Source of the DNA: Rotaria macrura
Lineage: Eukaryota > Rotifera > Eurotatoria > Philodinida > Philodinidae
Length of the DNA stretch: 64,000 nt
Direction of reading: 5' to 3'
Assembly: GCA_900239685.1 (NCBI GenBank)
Contig: OENT01000435.1
Coordinates: forward strand, 1-64,000
The notes under the pieces are model-generated. The model did no database searches, had not been told where the DNA came from, and worked only from the letters and a program-made list of their open reading frames with translations. The stretch's first letter is position 1. Each line of letters begins with the position of its first letter. This document shows positions 23,948-34,428 of the stretch, in pieces. Position numbers and translations under genes: made by a program.

Positions 23948-26863
23948 TTACAATATGTTTCGAATATGTTCATGTGTTTTTCTATAGTCCGCAAGATCAG
24001 GATGGCTTGGTAGCAACTTTTCTTGTGCAATATCAAGTGCTTGTTGGGCATACTTCATCGCCAAACTATATTCATTTGTAGCCAAATATAATTTAGCCAA
24101 ATCGTGATAGACTACGGCTAAATGAGGATGATTTGCTGGCAGTCTCTTTTCACGTATATTAACACTTTTTCGAAAATATGTTAATGCTGTGGGATAATCT
24201 TTCAATTCACGATAAGTTTCACCTATATTTGTATATGTCGTTGCACAATCAAGCTGACTACATTTAACGTTTTCTTGAATAGCCAGTGCTTTTTTATGAA
24301 ATGAAAGTGCTTTTTCATAATCACAGAGTAAACAATAAACATCGCCTATACTTGTCAATGTGATCCCTAAGTCCGGATGTTTCTCCTGCAATATTTTCTC
24401 CTCTATCGCAAAACACTTTTGAAAGTACTCGAGTGACTTCTTGTACTCTTTCGTGCAGCGATAAACTCTGCCATAACCATTGTATGTGGATGCAACTGCT
24501 TGACCACCTTCTTCGAATGATTTCTGTTGAATTTGAATAGCATGGTCAAGTGCTACAAGGGCTGCCGTATAATCACCTATTCGTTCGTGACATGCTGCAA
24601 ATTTCAAGTAACTATACGCGAAATCAGGATGAGTCAGAGGTAGAGCTTTTTCTTTGATTTGATGTGCTTTTTCGTAATATTCAAGTGCTTTCGTGTAGTC
24701 ACCCATGCCACTGTACACTCCTCCGATATTAATGAACGAAGTAGCTAAGGAGGGATGAGTCGGAGGTAGAACATTAACTTTCATTTGATGTGCTTTTTCG
24801 TAATATTCAAGCGCTTTCGTGTAGTCATCCATGTCTTTGTACACTGCTCCGATGTTGTTGAACGAAGTAGCCAGCGAAAGATGAATCGGAGGTAGAGCTT
24901 TTTCTAAGATCTTATGCGATTTTTCGTAATATTCAAGTGCTTTCGCGTAGTTGCCCATGCTCCAGTTCCCTGCTCCCATATTGTTGAACGAAGTAGCCAC
25001 CGAAGGATGAGTTGGAGGTAGAGCTTTTTCTAAGATCTTATGCGCTTTTCCAAAATATTCAAGCGCTTTCGTGTAGTCATCCATGTCTCTGTACACTACT
25101 CCAATGTTGCTTAACGAAGTAGCTATCGAAGGATGAGTCGGAGGCAAATCTTTTTCTAAGATCCTATGCGATTTTTCGTAATATTCAAGCGCTTTCGTGT
25201 AGTCACCCATGTCTCTGTACAATGCTCCAATATTGTGGAGCGAAGCAGCCAACGAGGGATGCATCGGAGGTAGATTTTTTTCTTTGATTTGATGTGCTTT
25301 TTGGTAATATTCAAGCGCTTTCGTATAGTCACCCATGTTGTTGTACGCTAATCCGATGTTGTTGAACGAAGAACCCAGGGACGGATGAGTTGGACCAAGA
25401 GTTTCTCTCCAGATTTGATGTGCTTTTTCGAAGAAAGTAACAGATTCTGTATCGTTCCCCTCTAATGACTTCAAGCGTCCAAGTTCGTGAAGAATATTAG
25501 CTCGATCGCTGTGGTTGGACGCATTCTCTAGCAGTTCTTCGTAAATCTCTTGTGCTTGTTCGAAGTTACCGACTTGGAGCATGAGTTTTCCCATTCGATA
25601 CCACCCGATACCGTCAATCTCCTTGTTCAATCTCGTGTGAAGTTCTGCCAATTCTGGATCACTATCGTCTGTAAGGGTGAGATGTACCTCCCATAGACGA
25701 TTGTCCTCGATCATCTGTCGAATGTCTCCGATGCGAAATACACTGTGTGTGGTGAAAAGTATTTCGTCTTCTTTTGGGATTGCACTATGATCTCGGACTG
25801 ATGTGAATGGAGTTGCTGTCGATTTTGGATTTACAGTCAAAGTAAAAAGAACGGACACCATATCTTTCGTTTCTTGGGCAGTTTTCGCGAATTGTATGGA
25901 TACTTTTCGATTCTGACTTGTTGATAGGAAATTGTTGAACGATATAAGGCCATTTTTACTTGCTGTCAATTTTTCGAAATCACTTTTAGGTAAACCTTGA
26001 CCTCTATAAAGTGGCTTATCGTCGAAGTCACTGGTTTGTTTTTGATAAAGTTCCTCTATTTGCTCATGTAAATCACGTAGGAAGAACCCCATCTTAATCA
26101 GGACACTGCAATCGAGTGTTCTTAATGCTCTATTAAGCATTTTGTAAGTGAAACACTCACGTGTGTACCAGTAGATGGCTTTTGACGGGTTGTATGTACT
26201 TTCAAATTCAGCGATCATTTGTGTTTCTTTAGCATTACCGTCGTATTGTTTACGACAAAACTCAGCCAACGTTCCGATGTCACCTGAATTCTGTTTCATT
26301 TCAAGAACAATCTCCTTGAATATTTGTGTGTACATAAATGTTGGTTCCAACTCATTAAGTTGTTTGTTGGAAACGCCTTCTTGAGGAGTCATAATGCTTA
26401 TCGCGATGTTGTTTTGAGTGCATTGATAGACTGCCACTTTCAATGCCTCACATATTTCCTCGATTGATGTGTGGACGCCTTTAATTTTTGGCCAATCTTT
26501 TGCCCATTGCTGATGCCTCTGTTTGTTGCCACAGAATATATAAATGGCTTCCAGTTTTTGCACGCCATGTATTTCCGGCACTAGATGTTTTCCAATTGCA
26601 CCTGAAGAGATCACAAAGGTTGTCTCTTCGCATTTTTCAAGTTGTTCGATGCACTGATCTGCAGTTGTGCATTGTTCAACTTGATTAACAACAGTACGCA
26701 GCTGTGTGATTGTGTTTTGGCAATCAAGATTGTTGAGGTCAATGTTTGCATCGACCCACATGACGATATAGTTTTCGGCGATTCTCCGTTTTGCTCTTTC
26801 ACTCATTGCGTGTGCAATTTGATGCCTGATTGAAAATATTGTGTGATGGATAGCCAAACTCAC
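23948..26863 (-). CDS. ADP-ribosyltransferase with C-terminal kinesin-light-chain-type TPR array, 971 aa, intronless
   Basis: Three parts can be seen. Residues about 28-160 alternate beta-like strands (IVMWVD, TTFVISSG, AIYIFCG, IAISIM) with helices, like a receiver or TIR-type alpha/beta sandwich; I cannot name the family. Residues about 200-400 are an arginine-type mono-ADP-ribosyltransferase: R287 in LYRGQG, the S-T-S of NNFLSTSQNR (314-316), and E365-D-E367 in IPKEDEILF, the R-S-E-x-E set expected to move ADP-ribose from NAD+ to arginine. Residues about 415-960 hold some 12 TPRs of 42 residues (GDYTKALEYYEKAH..LPPTHPSLATSFNNIG), a protein-binding scaffold. There is no signal peptide, so it is probably cytosolic. 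The first Met was chosen by longest frame; M20 (MSERAKR) is an alternative. The absence of introns contrasts with most neighbours and suggests retro-origin or transfer. The substrate is unknown. Confidence 0.93.
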   Translation of the reverse strand: MSLAIHHTIFSIRHQIAHAMSERAKRRIAENYIVMWVDANIDLNNLDCQNTITQLRTVVNQVEQCTTADQCIEQLEKCEETTFVISSGAIGKHLVPEIHGVQKLEAIYIFCGNKQRHQQWAKDWPKIKGVHTSIEEICEALKVAVYQCTQNNIAISIMTPQEGVSNKQLNELEPTFMYTQIFKEIVLEMKQNSGDIGTLAEFCRKQYDGNAKETQMIAEFESTYNPSKAIYWYTRECFTYKMLNRALRTLDCSVLIKMGFFLRDLHEQIEELYQKQTSDFDDKPLYRGQGLPKSDFEKLTASKNGLISFNNFLSTSQNRKVSIQFAKTAQETKDMVSVLFTLTVNPKSTATPFTSVRDHSAIPKEDEILFTTHSVFRIGDIRQMIEDNRLWEVHLTLTDDSDPELAELHTRLNKEIDGIGWYRMGKLMLQVGNFEQAQEIYEELLENASNHSDRANILHELGRLKSLEGNDTESVTFFEKAHQIWRETLGPTHPSLGSSFNNIGLAYNNMGDYTKALEYYQKAHQIKEKNLPPMHPSLAASLHNIGALYRDMGDYTKALEYYEKSHRILEKDLPPTHPSIATSLSNIGVVYRDMDDYTKALEYFGKAHKILEKALPPTHPSVATSFNNMGAGNWSMGNYAKALEYYEKSHKILEKALPPIHLSLATSFNNIGAVYKDMDDYTKALEYYEKAHQMKVNVLPPTHPSLATSFINIGGVYSGMGDYTKALEYYEKAHQIKEKALPLTHPDFAYSYLKFAACHERIGDYTAALVALDHAIQIQQKSFEEGGQAVASTYNGYGRVYRCTKEYKKSLEYFQKCFAIEEKILQEKHPDLGITLTSIGDVYCLLCDYEKALSFHKKALAIQENVKCSQLDCATTYTNIGETYRELKDYPTALTYFRKSVNIREKRLPANHPHLAVVYHDLAKLYLATNEYSLAMKYAQQALDIAQEKLLPSHPDLADYRKTHEHIRNIL
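24640..25390 (-). repeat. 126-bp tandem repeats encoding TPR units
   Basis: Six to seven adjacent 42-codon units are nearly identical at DNA level (recurring TTCAAGCGCTTTCGTGTAGTCA and GAAGGATGAGTCGGAGGTAG segments on the plus strand), whereas the units at the array's two ends have diverged. This indicates recent expansion or gene conversion within the coding sequence. Confidence 0.8.
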
Positions 26864-29800
26864 TTTCTGGTTTTATACTTCGTAGCTTGGTGCGGATTTT
26901 TGGTTGATATTCAGCTAAAACCTTTACCCAGTGGCAATCGAAACAGAGAGGTGTCAAATAGAACGAAAGAGAAAAAATATTTTAACGGCATCATCGTAGC
27001 CTATTCGACTATCACTTACAATCCGCGTTGAGTTTTTGTCCTCTACGTGTTTACTCAAGCGCCATTACATTGGAAACCTGACCCCCATCTTTCATTTGTG
27101 ATTTTTTCAAGGAGGAACGAAAAAAAATTACCGAAACACTAGCAGTTAAATTCCAGTTTTCTTCATATTAAGCTCTTCGCAAACATCTTGAAGGCCTGAT
27201 TGTATTCTGAAGTGCAACTGAGACCGTCATGAGATCGCAACAATCAATGCGAATTCTGCCTGTCAGGGCAAAAATGACGTTGATTACTGAGACATCATGA
27301 TGGTCTCTGTAGTGCAATCAATTCGGCTGTCACTAGAATAGCGAATCGATCAAAGATTTCTATTTTTCTGTATACTATTGATTCTGAAGCATTGATTTAG
27401 GTCGAAAGAAAATGTTGAAATCCCGTTGATGAACTCTTCACTTATATTTATCAAAACAGTTACTAAACTGATTATGCATCGTCTTATTTGCGTTCGAAAA
27501 TGATTCAAAAATTTCATTAAGATATTCACAAAGATCTAGCAAAAAATAATTAACAGTTTTCCTCTCAATTGTTATGAATTCAACCTAAAAATCTCTACTG
27601 AGTGTTCAGTTTACTACCATCCACTTATTATAAGACGCATGGTTGCAAATAATGTATTCACATTTTATAATGGGAATGAATGATTTGTAAAATTTATCAC
27701 GCCATGTTTACCATCGAAACTGCGTAGTTGGATGATTACGGTCATCATTTTTGGGCTTACTATGAACTGAATTGTTTAGTTACGGTTCAAATTCAAAGTG
27801 TGATGTCGCATGAATCCTTGTTAGTTTTCATGTTTTATCTGCACAAGACATATGAGAAATGAAAAATTGCTTGCTTTTGATAGTTTTGTAACAATCAAAC
27901 TATAAAATCATCTTTTCATGTTCGTAGGCTTTTTGTCACTATAATAAAAAGCATGCTTAAATCGTAGATATGTAAGATATTTGAAGAAATGTATTTTGGT
28001 TTATCATGTTTTACACTTTCATCTATTTCTTTTCATTGAACGTTCTACGTGTATCAGGAAAAACAGGATTCTTTCAATTTTTGATTGCCACTCAATTTTT
28101 TCTTGTGCGCATTCAAACGAGAATCATAAGTGTTTCCATAAAATAAAGTTAAAACAATGAATCTATGATTATTGGTTAAAAGAACAAGAGTAGAATCGAA
28201 AGAGATATGGAGGTTCCTTTTGTAAAGTCACAAGTAATCATAAAATAGAATGGGATTATGGCAGTGCACGTTTCACTCTCGCGTTAATAGCATACTTCTT
28301 GTTTTGACTTTCTTTGACAGAAAACTGACATGAAATAAGAGAGAACATAGACAATAAACGAGTGAGAGTACTACCCAAACATCAACTCATATCTACTATT
28401 ATCAATGCTAGGCTTGTTCCTTTTGTAACTTTTGAAATAATTGTGCTTCATACAGGATCTTCAAACACTTTTAGTCTCAATACTAATTAGTTTGAAATTC
28501 ATGATTGTGAATTCATAAATATCCAATGAACAGGGGTCATTGATTGGCAATCATCTATGCAGCAAGATACTTCAGGCGTCAAGTATGATTAGAATCGTGG
28601 CGGAAAAATTCGGATCACTGGTCAGCAATGAATTCACTCGGGCTTCCATCTCTCACTACTTCAGACAATAATGTATCAATCAAAACCTTTTTGCAAATCT
28701 TCTCGTTCAAAATTTCTATCACTGACTGATTCAAGATTAAGCCTTGTCGTCTATGCATATCATATATAGGTTTCAGACAACATTTGATACAACGATATAT
28801 AGATCAAGAAAATCGTGGTTTTGCTTTTTTTTATGAATTACATATGTTTCAAATACATTTTTAAAGCAGTGCAATGCACAGAATTTTGGTAGTCGTGCAC
28901 AAAAAAATTTTTTTTCTTTCCAAAGGCGATATCAAAGTGGCGGCATAGAATAGGTGGTGTTATTTTCCAAATTTTCTCTACCTTATTCCTTTCCACAGTA
29001 AACAGCATACGAAAATGATGATTTTCGACTTATGTATAGTTTGCTTTTCTTTATTTTGAGATAATTAAAGAGAAAACGAAGAAAAATGTTAGAAGTCAGT
29101 TTATCGATTCATATTTGAAACAACTGTTAATATAGCTGATAGAAAAAGGCGACTCATCGAGATAATTAATCAATGAAGTATCAAAGATTTCTAGCAAGCT
29201 GCTGATACGCTTTTGGAAGATTGATAGAGTGATGAACACTCGAATAACTGCTATTTATGTTGGATCAGATTGTTGAAGAACACTCTTTGTCTTTCATTCG
29301 TGAGCCACGAGAAAATGTTTCTGATTCCTTAGAATTATTGAAATGGATTGACTGACCGAATACTCGTTTTTAATGCGACATTGGCTATTTCTAAGATTGA
29401 AGTCAGAGTGCTTCGCACCACATTTCGCAATCCCGGTGCTAACCCGATTGCCATCTAGTTTAACCACAGCAACATAGTCACACAAAATGATTAACTAAAT
29501 GTTTTGCAGAAGTGTCACTGCTTTCGAATATTTACGGATTAGGACAGGGCCACATTTAAATGACTGCTGAATATCGACTGGCACCTTATCTTTATATTAT
29601 TCTGAAAAAGAAAATTAAATTAAAGTACTGCATATCGGTTTATCTCATTTTTACTTTATTTGTTCTCTATTATTCATCGATTACATTGCAGCGTATGAGA
29701 GTTAATTCCAAAGTTTTCTCCAATATTAGTGGAAAAAAACAAAAAGTTGATCGTAGCTGAAAAACGAATATTTGTCAACTTTGGTTTTTTCGAACTTTGA

Positions 29801-30228
29801 ATATTTTTCTGTGAATATGGTTCTTTATATCCAAATGATATATGATCCAATGCATAACAGAAAACATTTGAATAAGAACTAATATATTCGGAAAAATCTA
29901 GAGAAAACTCAAAATACTTCATGATAATGATTTATAAATGACAGTGAATGTTGAATTAATTAATATTGGACACTTTAAGTTAACTTTCTCTTTGATGAAG
30001 TTCACCAATGTTAAAAAAAAGATTCACGATAATTTAAATCAAACACAATTCAATAAAGTTTCGAATATAAAGTAACTGGCGTATTATTTTTGATATTACT
30101 CTCTTGCCTCACTAGTCTATTCTCAAATAAACAGATAATTTAGCACAATGTATCATATGTGGCTAACTGTCATGCTACTTGACTTTTCATGTAAAATTTC
30201 TTTACTTTTTGTTTTACTAATATTGTTT
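26864..30228. other. Intergenic, no gene supported
   Basis: The upstream region of the ART-TPR gene followed by AT-rich sequence. Frames at 26843-27031, 29294-29485 and 29560-29922 have no motif. No tRNA-like B-box with a matching cloverleaf was found (a lone GGTTCAAATTC near 27783 lacks the rest). Confidence 0.5.
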
Positions 30229-30358
30229 TCAATTTTTGAATCGATAAAATTGATCTTCTTCGCGATGCTGATGATAAATCAAGCGAATTCTAGATAAAAA
30301 TAATAAATGAAGTAAAACAAAGAAAGGCAAGTATCAGAAAGACTAATTTGTCAAACAT
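30229..30358 (-). pseudogene. Frameshifted copy of a single-TM micropeptide gene
   Basis: From ATG at 30358 the frame reads a hydrophobic segment (MFDKLVFLILAFLCFTSFII) and stops at TAG (30290-30292). Shifted by one base, it continues as IRLIYHQHREEDQFYRFKN and stops at 30229. That second part aligns with IRFIHHKYYEEDQFY of the intact copy at 30415-30561. The match is better in protein than in DNA, which hints at past constraint. This is either a pseudogene copy or an exon pair whose splice I have not resolved (TTTTATCTAG before the second part resembles an acceptor). Confidence 0.4.
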
Positions 30359-30565
30359 ATCATTTCTTTTTCACATGAAAATATCGATAGTTACTATTTG
30401 CACGAACAACTAAAATGAAAATAAAAGAACAAGAAATGATATATTTGACTAATATATTGGTATTTCTTACACTTGCCTTTCTTACTTTTCTTTATTTATT
30501 AGTTTTATCAACAATTCGTTTTATTCATCATAAGTATTATGAAGAAGATCAATTTTATTGATTGA
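30240..30565. repeat. Inverted duplication, arms of about 135 bp
   Basis: Arms about 30240-30376 and 30425-30565 are imperfect inverted copies (for example ATAAAATTGATCTTCTTC near 30244 against GAAGAAGATCAATTTTAT near 30541; AAAGAAAGGCAAG against CTTGCCTTTCTT). The spacer is roughly 50 bp. Each arm carries the micropeptide reading frame pointing away from the centre. Confidence 0.7.
30415..30561 (+). CDS. Candidate single-transmembrane micropeptide, 48 aa
   Basis: ATG at 30415 is preceded by ACTAAA. The product starts MKIKEQEMIYLTNI, has a strongly hydrophobic helix of about 22 residues (LVFLTLAFLTFLYLLVLS), and ends with a short hydrophilic tail rich in His and acidic residues (IRFIHHKYYEEDQFY). 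This topology resembles small membrane regulators such as the sarcolamban/phospholamban class, but I see no diagnostic motif and make no functional claim. A frameshifted homologue lies 56 bp upstream in the opposite direction. The frame is short and AT-rich, so chance is possible, but retention of the protein pattern in both copies argues for coding. Confidence 0.4.
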   Translation: MKIKEQEMIYLTNILVFLTLAFLTFLYLLVLSTIRFIHHKYYEEDQFY

Positions 30566-31479
30566 AACATCGAATATCAAATTGATTCACAAAAAAAGAA
30601 CAAAGTAAAGAATTTTTAGATGACTAATGTCACTTCTTCTTACTAATGTTTGTATTCCTGTCTAGGAATTTTTGTTTTTATTATTGTTCCTGAGAAACTA
30701 AAAGGCTTTCGAATGATTACAAAGTTTGATGTCTTAGCAAATAAAAAAATTTATCATGGTCACAGCTTATAAACGTACGTAAAAAAGGTACCAAACTTTT
30801 CAACATAATTAATTACAGAGCTCTTCCTTCTTATAGCTACTGTCAACTACGTAGATATAGAGCTTGCATTTTATAAGTTTCTTATTAAACCTCGAGTCCT
30901 GCAATAGATCTAAATGAGAAACCACAACATCTTGTTGCAGATCTCTATCAACAGATATCTAGAAGTGTTTGGAAACTCTACAACTTCTAAGAATGAATTT
31001 CGAATTAGGCTCTCGCTCCTCAGAAACGCAAACTCTAAGACCCCTAAATGTAGCAGCATTAGAATCAAATATATTTAGTGAAGATTGACATGTCAAAATA
31101 TCAATATGAGCAATATTAAACTTACGTCGACTTTATGCCGATATCAGTATTGAATAGGTTTCATATCCAGAGGGTATTTAATGGCGATTACTACTATTAT
31201 TCTTTAGCAGAAAAATATTAGAAATATTGGTCACAGTCAATATCAGTACTATATCAATATAAAAATCTCAATACGTTTAACCACTTTAAGATGATAGAGA
31301 AAGGCATATTTTCCAATGTCACTTGTGAATCTTTTTCTCATGAAAATCTGCACCAACAGTCAGAACCTTTTTACATTAATTACCTAAGTTCCTTGTACTT
31401 GTCCTCAGAAGTATAATCCTGTATGCAACTACATTCAAGAACTATTCCGTTGAAAGCTGTTTCTTAAACAGTAGATCAC
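30566..31479. other. Intergenic, nothing recognised
   Basis: AT-rich sequence, with no frame worth reporting and no repeat noted. Confidence 0.5.
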
Positions 31480-32113
31480 AAGATCAGTGCTTGCAGTTTT
31501 TGGATCATGCTGTCAGCTATCCACACAGCTTTGCCTATCGTCAAATTCTGAATATGCAACAAAAGAACTTGTCAATAACTCGAAAGCATTGTATTCAAAA
31601 GTTACTAATGAAACAATGAATACGCTCATGAAGTACATCAAAATTGTTGGTGACAATGTTAAAGGCATGGCTCATTCATAGTGTATTCTTCGTACGACAA
31701 TTGATTCTTGGTGTTTTAATTTCAGTCTGTTGAGTCTCTTTCTAGCAATCAATCCAGCCAATACACAAAGTCACATCCTGTTGCGACTGCAACAACTTTT
31801 TATTGTTTGAAGAAAAACTTCAATGAAAAGTCTTGTACTTGATGGTGTACTTAGTTCTAAAAATATTTCGGCACTGCGCAGAACCAAGGCAGAGGATCGC
31901 TTCACTTATCATGAGTTCCCTGCAACATAATTGAAAGAAATCGTTCAAACGAAAAAATTCTGTGAAAACCTCCTAAAATATTTAGAAGATGTTGTAGAAG
32001 GAGACTTTGAGGATGTGAATGAATCAATACATTTTAAATCTGATGATTTCCACGCGGGAAACGATCTAAGAAACAACGATTTCATTCAAATATTTCGATT
32101 ACATTTTATGTAA
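31480..32113 (+). pseudogene. Possible decayed coding stretch, family unknown
   Basis: Two open pieces (31487-31681 and 31931-32113) are joined by sequence that stays protein-like only if frames are changed. Translations are rich in charged, helix-forming residues (for example LLKYLEDVVEGDFEDVNESI). I do not recognise them. The stretch converges on, and overlaps by 28 bases, the 3' end of the RNase T2 gene on the other strand. It is either a degraded gene or chance. Confidence 0.25.
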
Positions 32114-34428
32114 TTAAAAGAATGATCATAGCAAAACGCAACTTCTTTTAATGTTTTCGCTTTATACGTCATTATTACATCAACGTATTCAGATTTCAGT
32201 AGTGGATTTAAATTTAGAAAACGTTTTCGTATATATTCAATATTTGAACTAGCTGGATTATTCAATATTTCGTTTGTATCATTAGGAACTCGTATATTTG
32301 AATAAAGAAAAGCAATTTGTTGAAAATAATCTTCAGGTTTCGACCAATAACACGTCCCATGTTTTTCCCATTCAGCTTGCATTAAATATTCTGACGGCAT
32401 AATACAAAAATATTTTCGAATAATATCAATCGACATGGGTTTGTCATTATGACAGTTTCTTGGATGAAGATGAGACGAATTTAAACTAGTCGTATTCTTT
32501 TTCTTTGTACTTGGCCATAGTCCATGAACAACAAAACCGAATGAATGTTGACATTGAAAAAAATTCGTAGCATTCTTTTGTTCCGAACAAAAAGCCGGTG
32601 ACCATGAGATAGTTAAACGAAAATAATCTATTGAACCATTTGTATTACGATATTCGAATGGATATTTCGTATAATCAAAATCGTAATCAGTTGCATATTG
32701 TGTTGGTCGAGGGCATGAACTATTAGTGCTTATCCGACAAACACTTGTATTACATAAATTAGTGTTATTTATTTTATGATCATGTGAACGATTTAAGAGA
32801 GGTTTCACCAGTTGATCGAGCATCTGACAATAGGGTCATAAAATGTAAAAATTAACATGTATATTTTCTTTCTTCAATCGATAGCGCACGGAAAATTATG
32901 GAGACGAAAAAACATTTTAGACCTCTACGATGCAATTTGACTGAGTTATAGGCTTTGAAACAGAAGAGGGGTCCCTGAAACAGTGAAAAACTATCATTTT
33001 TATTGTTTCGCTTATAACTCTACCACTGTTTGTTCGCTTTTGTTGTGCAACATTTCACTCGAAGGAGTTTGTAAAACATCAATTTTTTCCTATTGTAAAC
33101 ATTTTCCCGGTAGGATGAAAGACCGGCGCAAATTTTTAATATCGTGAATCTTGTAGAACACAAAACGTTCTAAAAAATCCTTACAGAAAGTTTGAAAAAC
33201 AAGAGTCAGAAAGTACAAAAAAGTATGAGAAATTACTGCTTCGTGACATTAATTTGTGGATTTTTTACGTTTTGTTCAGCCGGCTTCTGTTACAAAAGTG
33301 GCGACTTGATCAAAACAAATATCATATTGGGAATCAGCATCAACAATTGACTTCATTTATGCTTATTGGACGCTTGTTTTTCATCGAACATTTAAGCCCT
33401 ACTCCTCCTCAGGGTTGTCCAAAAAAATGAAATTCATCATAACTTTATTTTAGCAGCGTCGAAGAATTCTCGAGGTTGCAAAATAGAAGTAGAACAAAAA
33501 CTCACGCCTGTCAAAGGCATGAAAAAAGTTTTTTGAGACATTAGTTTTAGTCCCAGTCCTGAAGTTCCCCTTCGGGTTCCACCAAAAATAAGCTTTACTA
33601 AAGTTTCACTTAAGAGTTGAAAAGCAACTTATTCGCTTATAAAATGATGCAAGGACAAAAGATAATAAATTTCTAAAGCATGCAAACAACCTTATCGTGA
33701 ATTTCATTTTTTTGAACAACCCTGAGGAGGAGTAGGGCTTAAATTTTCGATGAAAAACAAGCGTCCAATAAGCATAGATGAAGTCGATTTTCGACGCTGA
33801 TTCCCAATATGATATTTGTTTTGATCAAGTCGCCACTTTTGTAACAGAAGCCAGCTGAACAAAACGCAAAAAATCCACAAATTAATGTCACGAAACAGTA
33901 ATTCGTCGTATTTTTTTCTACTTTTTAACTCTTGTTTTTCAAAATTTTCTGTAGGATTTTGTAGAACATTTTGTGTTCTACAAGATTCACGATATTAAAA
34001 ATTTGCGCCGGTCTTTCATCATACCGGGAAAATGTTTACAATAGGAAAAAATCGATGTTTTACAAGCTCCTTCGAGTGAAATGTTGCACAACAAAAGCGA
34101 ACAAACAGTGGTAGAGTTATAAGCGAAACAATAAAAATGATAGTTTTTCACTGTTTCAGGGACCCCTCTTCTGTTTCAAAGCCTATAGCTCAGTCAAATT
34201 ACATCGTAGAGGTCTAAAATGTTTTTTTCGTATCCATAATTTTCCGTGCGCTATCTATGGGAGAAGAAATATAGGTGTTCATCTTTTTACATTTAACCGA
34301 CTTGCTCGATGGGGTTGTAAAGTCTCTCTTAAGATGATAACTGTACCGACGATGGACATTACTAGAATAAGACCAACAATAATAGAAATTATCAAGTAAT
34401 GTGCACGATTAAGTTTCAGTGTTGTCAT
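32086..34428 (-). CDS. RNASET2: RNase T2 family ribonuclease with N-terminal signal anchor, 291 aa, two exons
   Basis: Exon 2 (32086-32823) carries the RNase T2 fold with both catalytic blocks: FVVHGLWPS (CAS I, His100 of the exon) and EWEKHGTC (CAS II, Glu151, Lys154 and His155 of the exon). These act in metal-independent cleavage of single-stranded RNA. Its start has no signal peptide and lies directly after an acceptor (CTATTGTCAG). Exon 1 (34291-34428) supplies MTTLKLNRAHYLII and a 22-residue hydrophobic helix (about residues 11-33). It ends at AAT before a GTAAAA donor, and both sides are in phase 0. The protein therefore looks like a type II membrane-anchored or secreted/lysosomal RNase, with many N-glycosylation sequons. 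The intron is 1,467 nt because of an inserted foldback element (32880-34255). Exon 1 is inferred from position and phase; exon 2 is certain. Confidence 0.9.
32880..34255. mobile_element. 1.38-kb foldback element inside the RNase T2 intron
   Basis: Arms 32880-33439 and 33696-34255 (about 560 bp each) are close inverted copies separated by about 256 bp. The termini read GATAGCGCACGGAAAATTATGG inward from both sides, and a TA dinucleotide lies at both borders if the repeat is taken to begin at GCGCACGG. No transposase frame is present. If transcribed in the pre-mRNA, the arms would fold into a very long hairpin. Weaker similarity between the flanks (32797-32879 and 34256-34337) suggests the inverted duplication may extend into the exon edges. 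Confidence 0.85.

Noticed and set aside
23632..24051. 139-codon minus frame overlapping the ART-TPR 3' end
   Set aside because: It runs from the ART gene in another frame into the MITE; the repeats SDNESD and RIETR come from the element's words.
27740..27810. tRNA gene suggested by GGTTCAAATTC
   Set aside because: No A-box at the right distance and no acceptor stem or anticodon arm can be formed.
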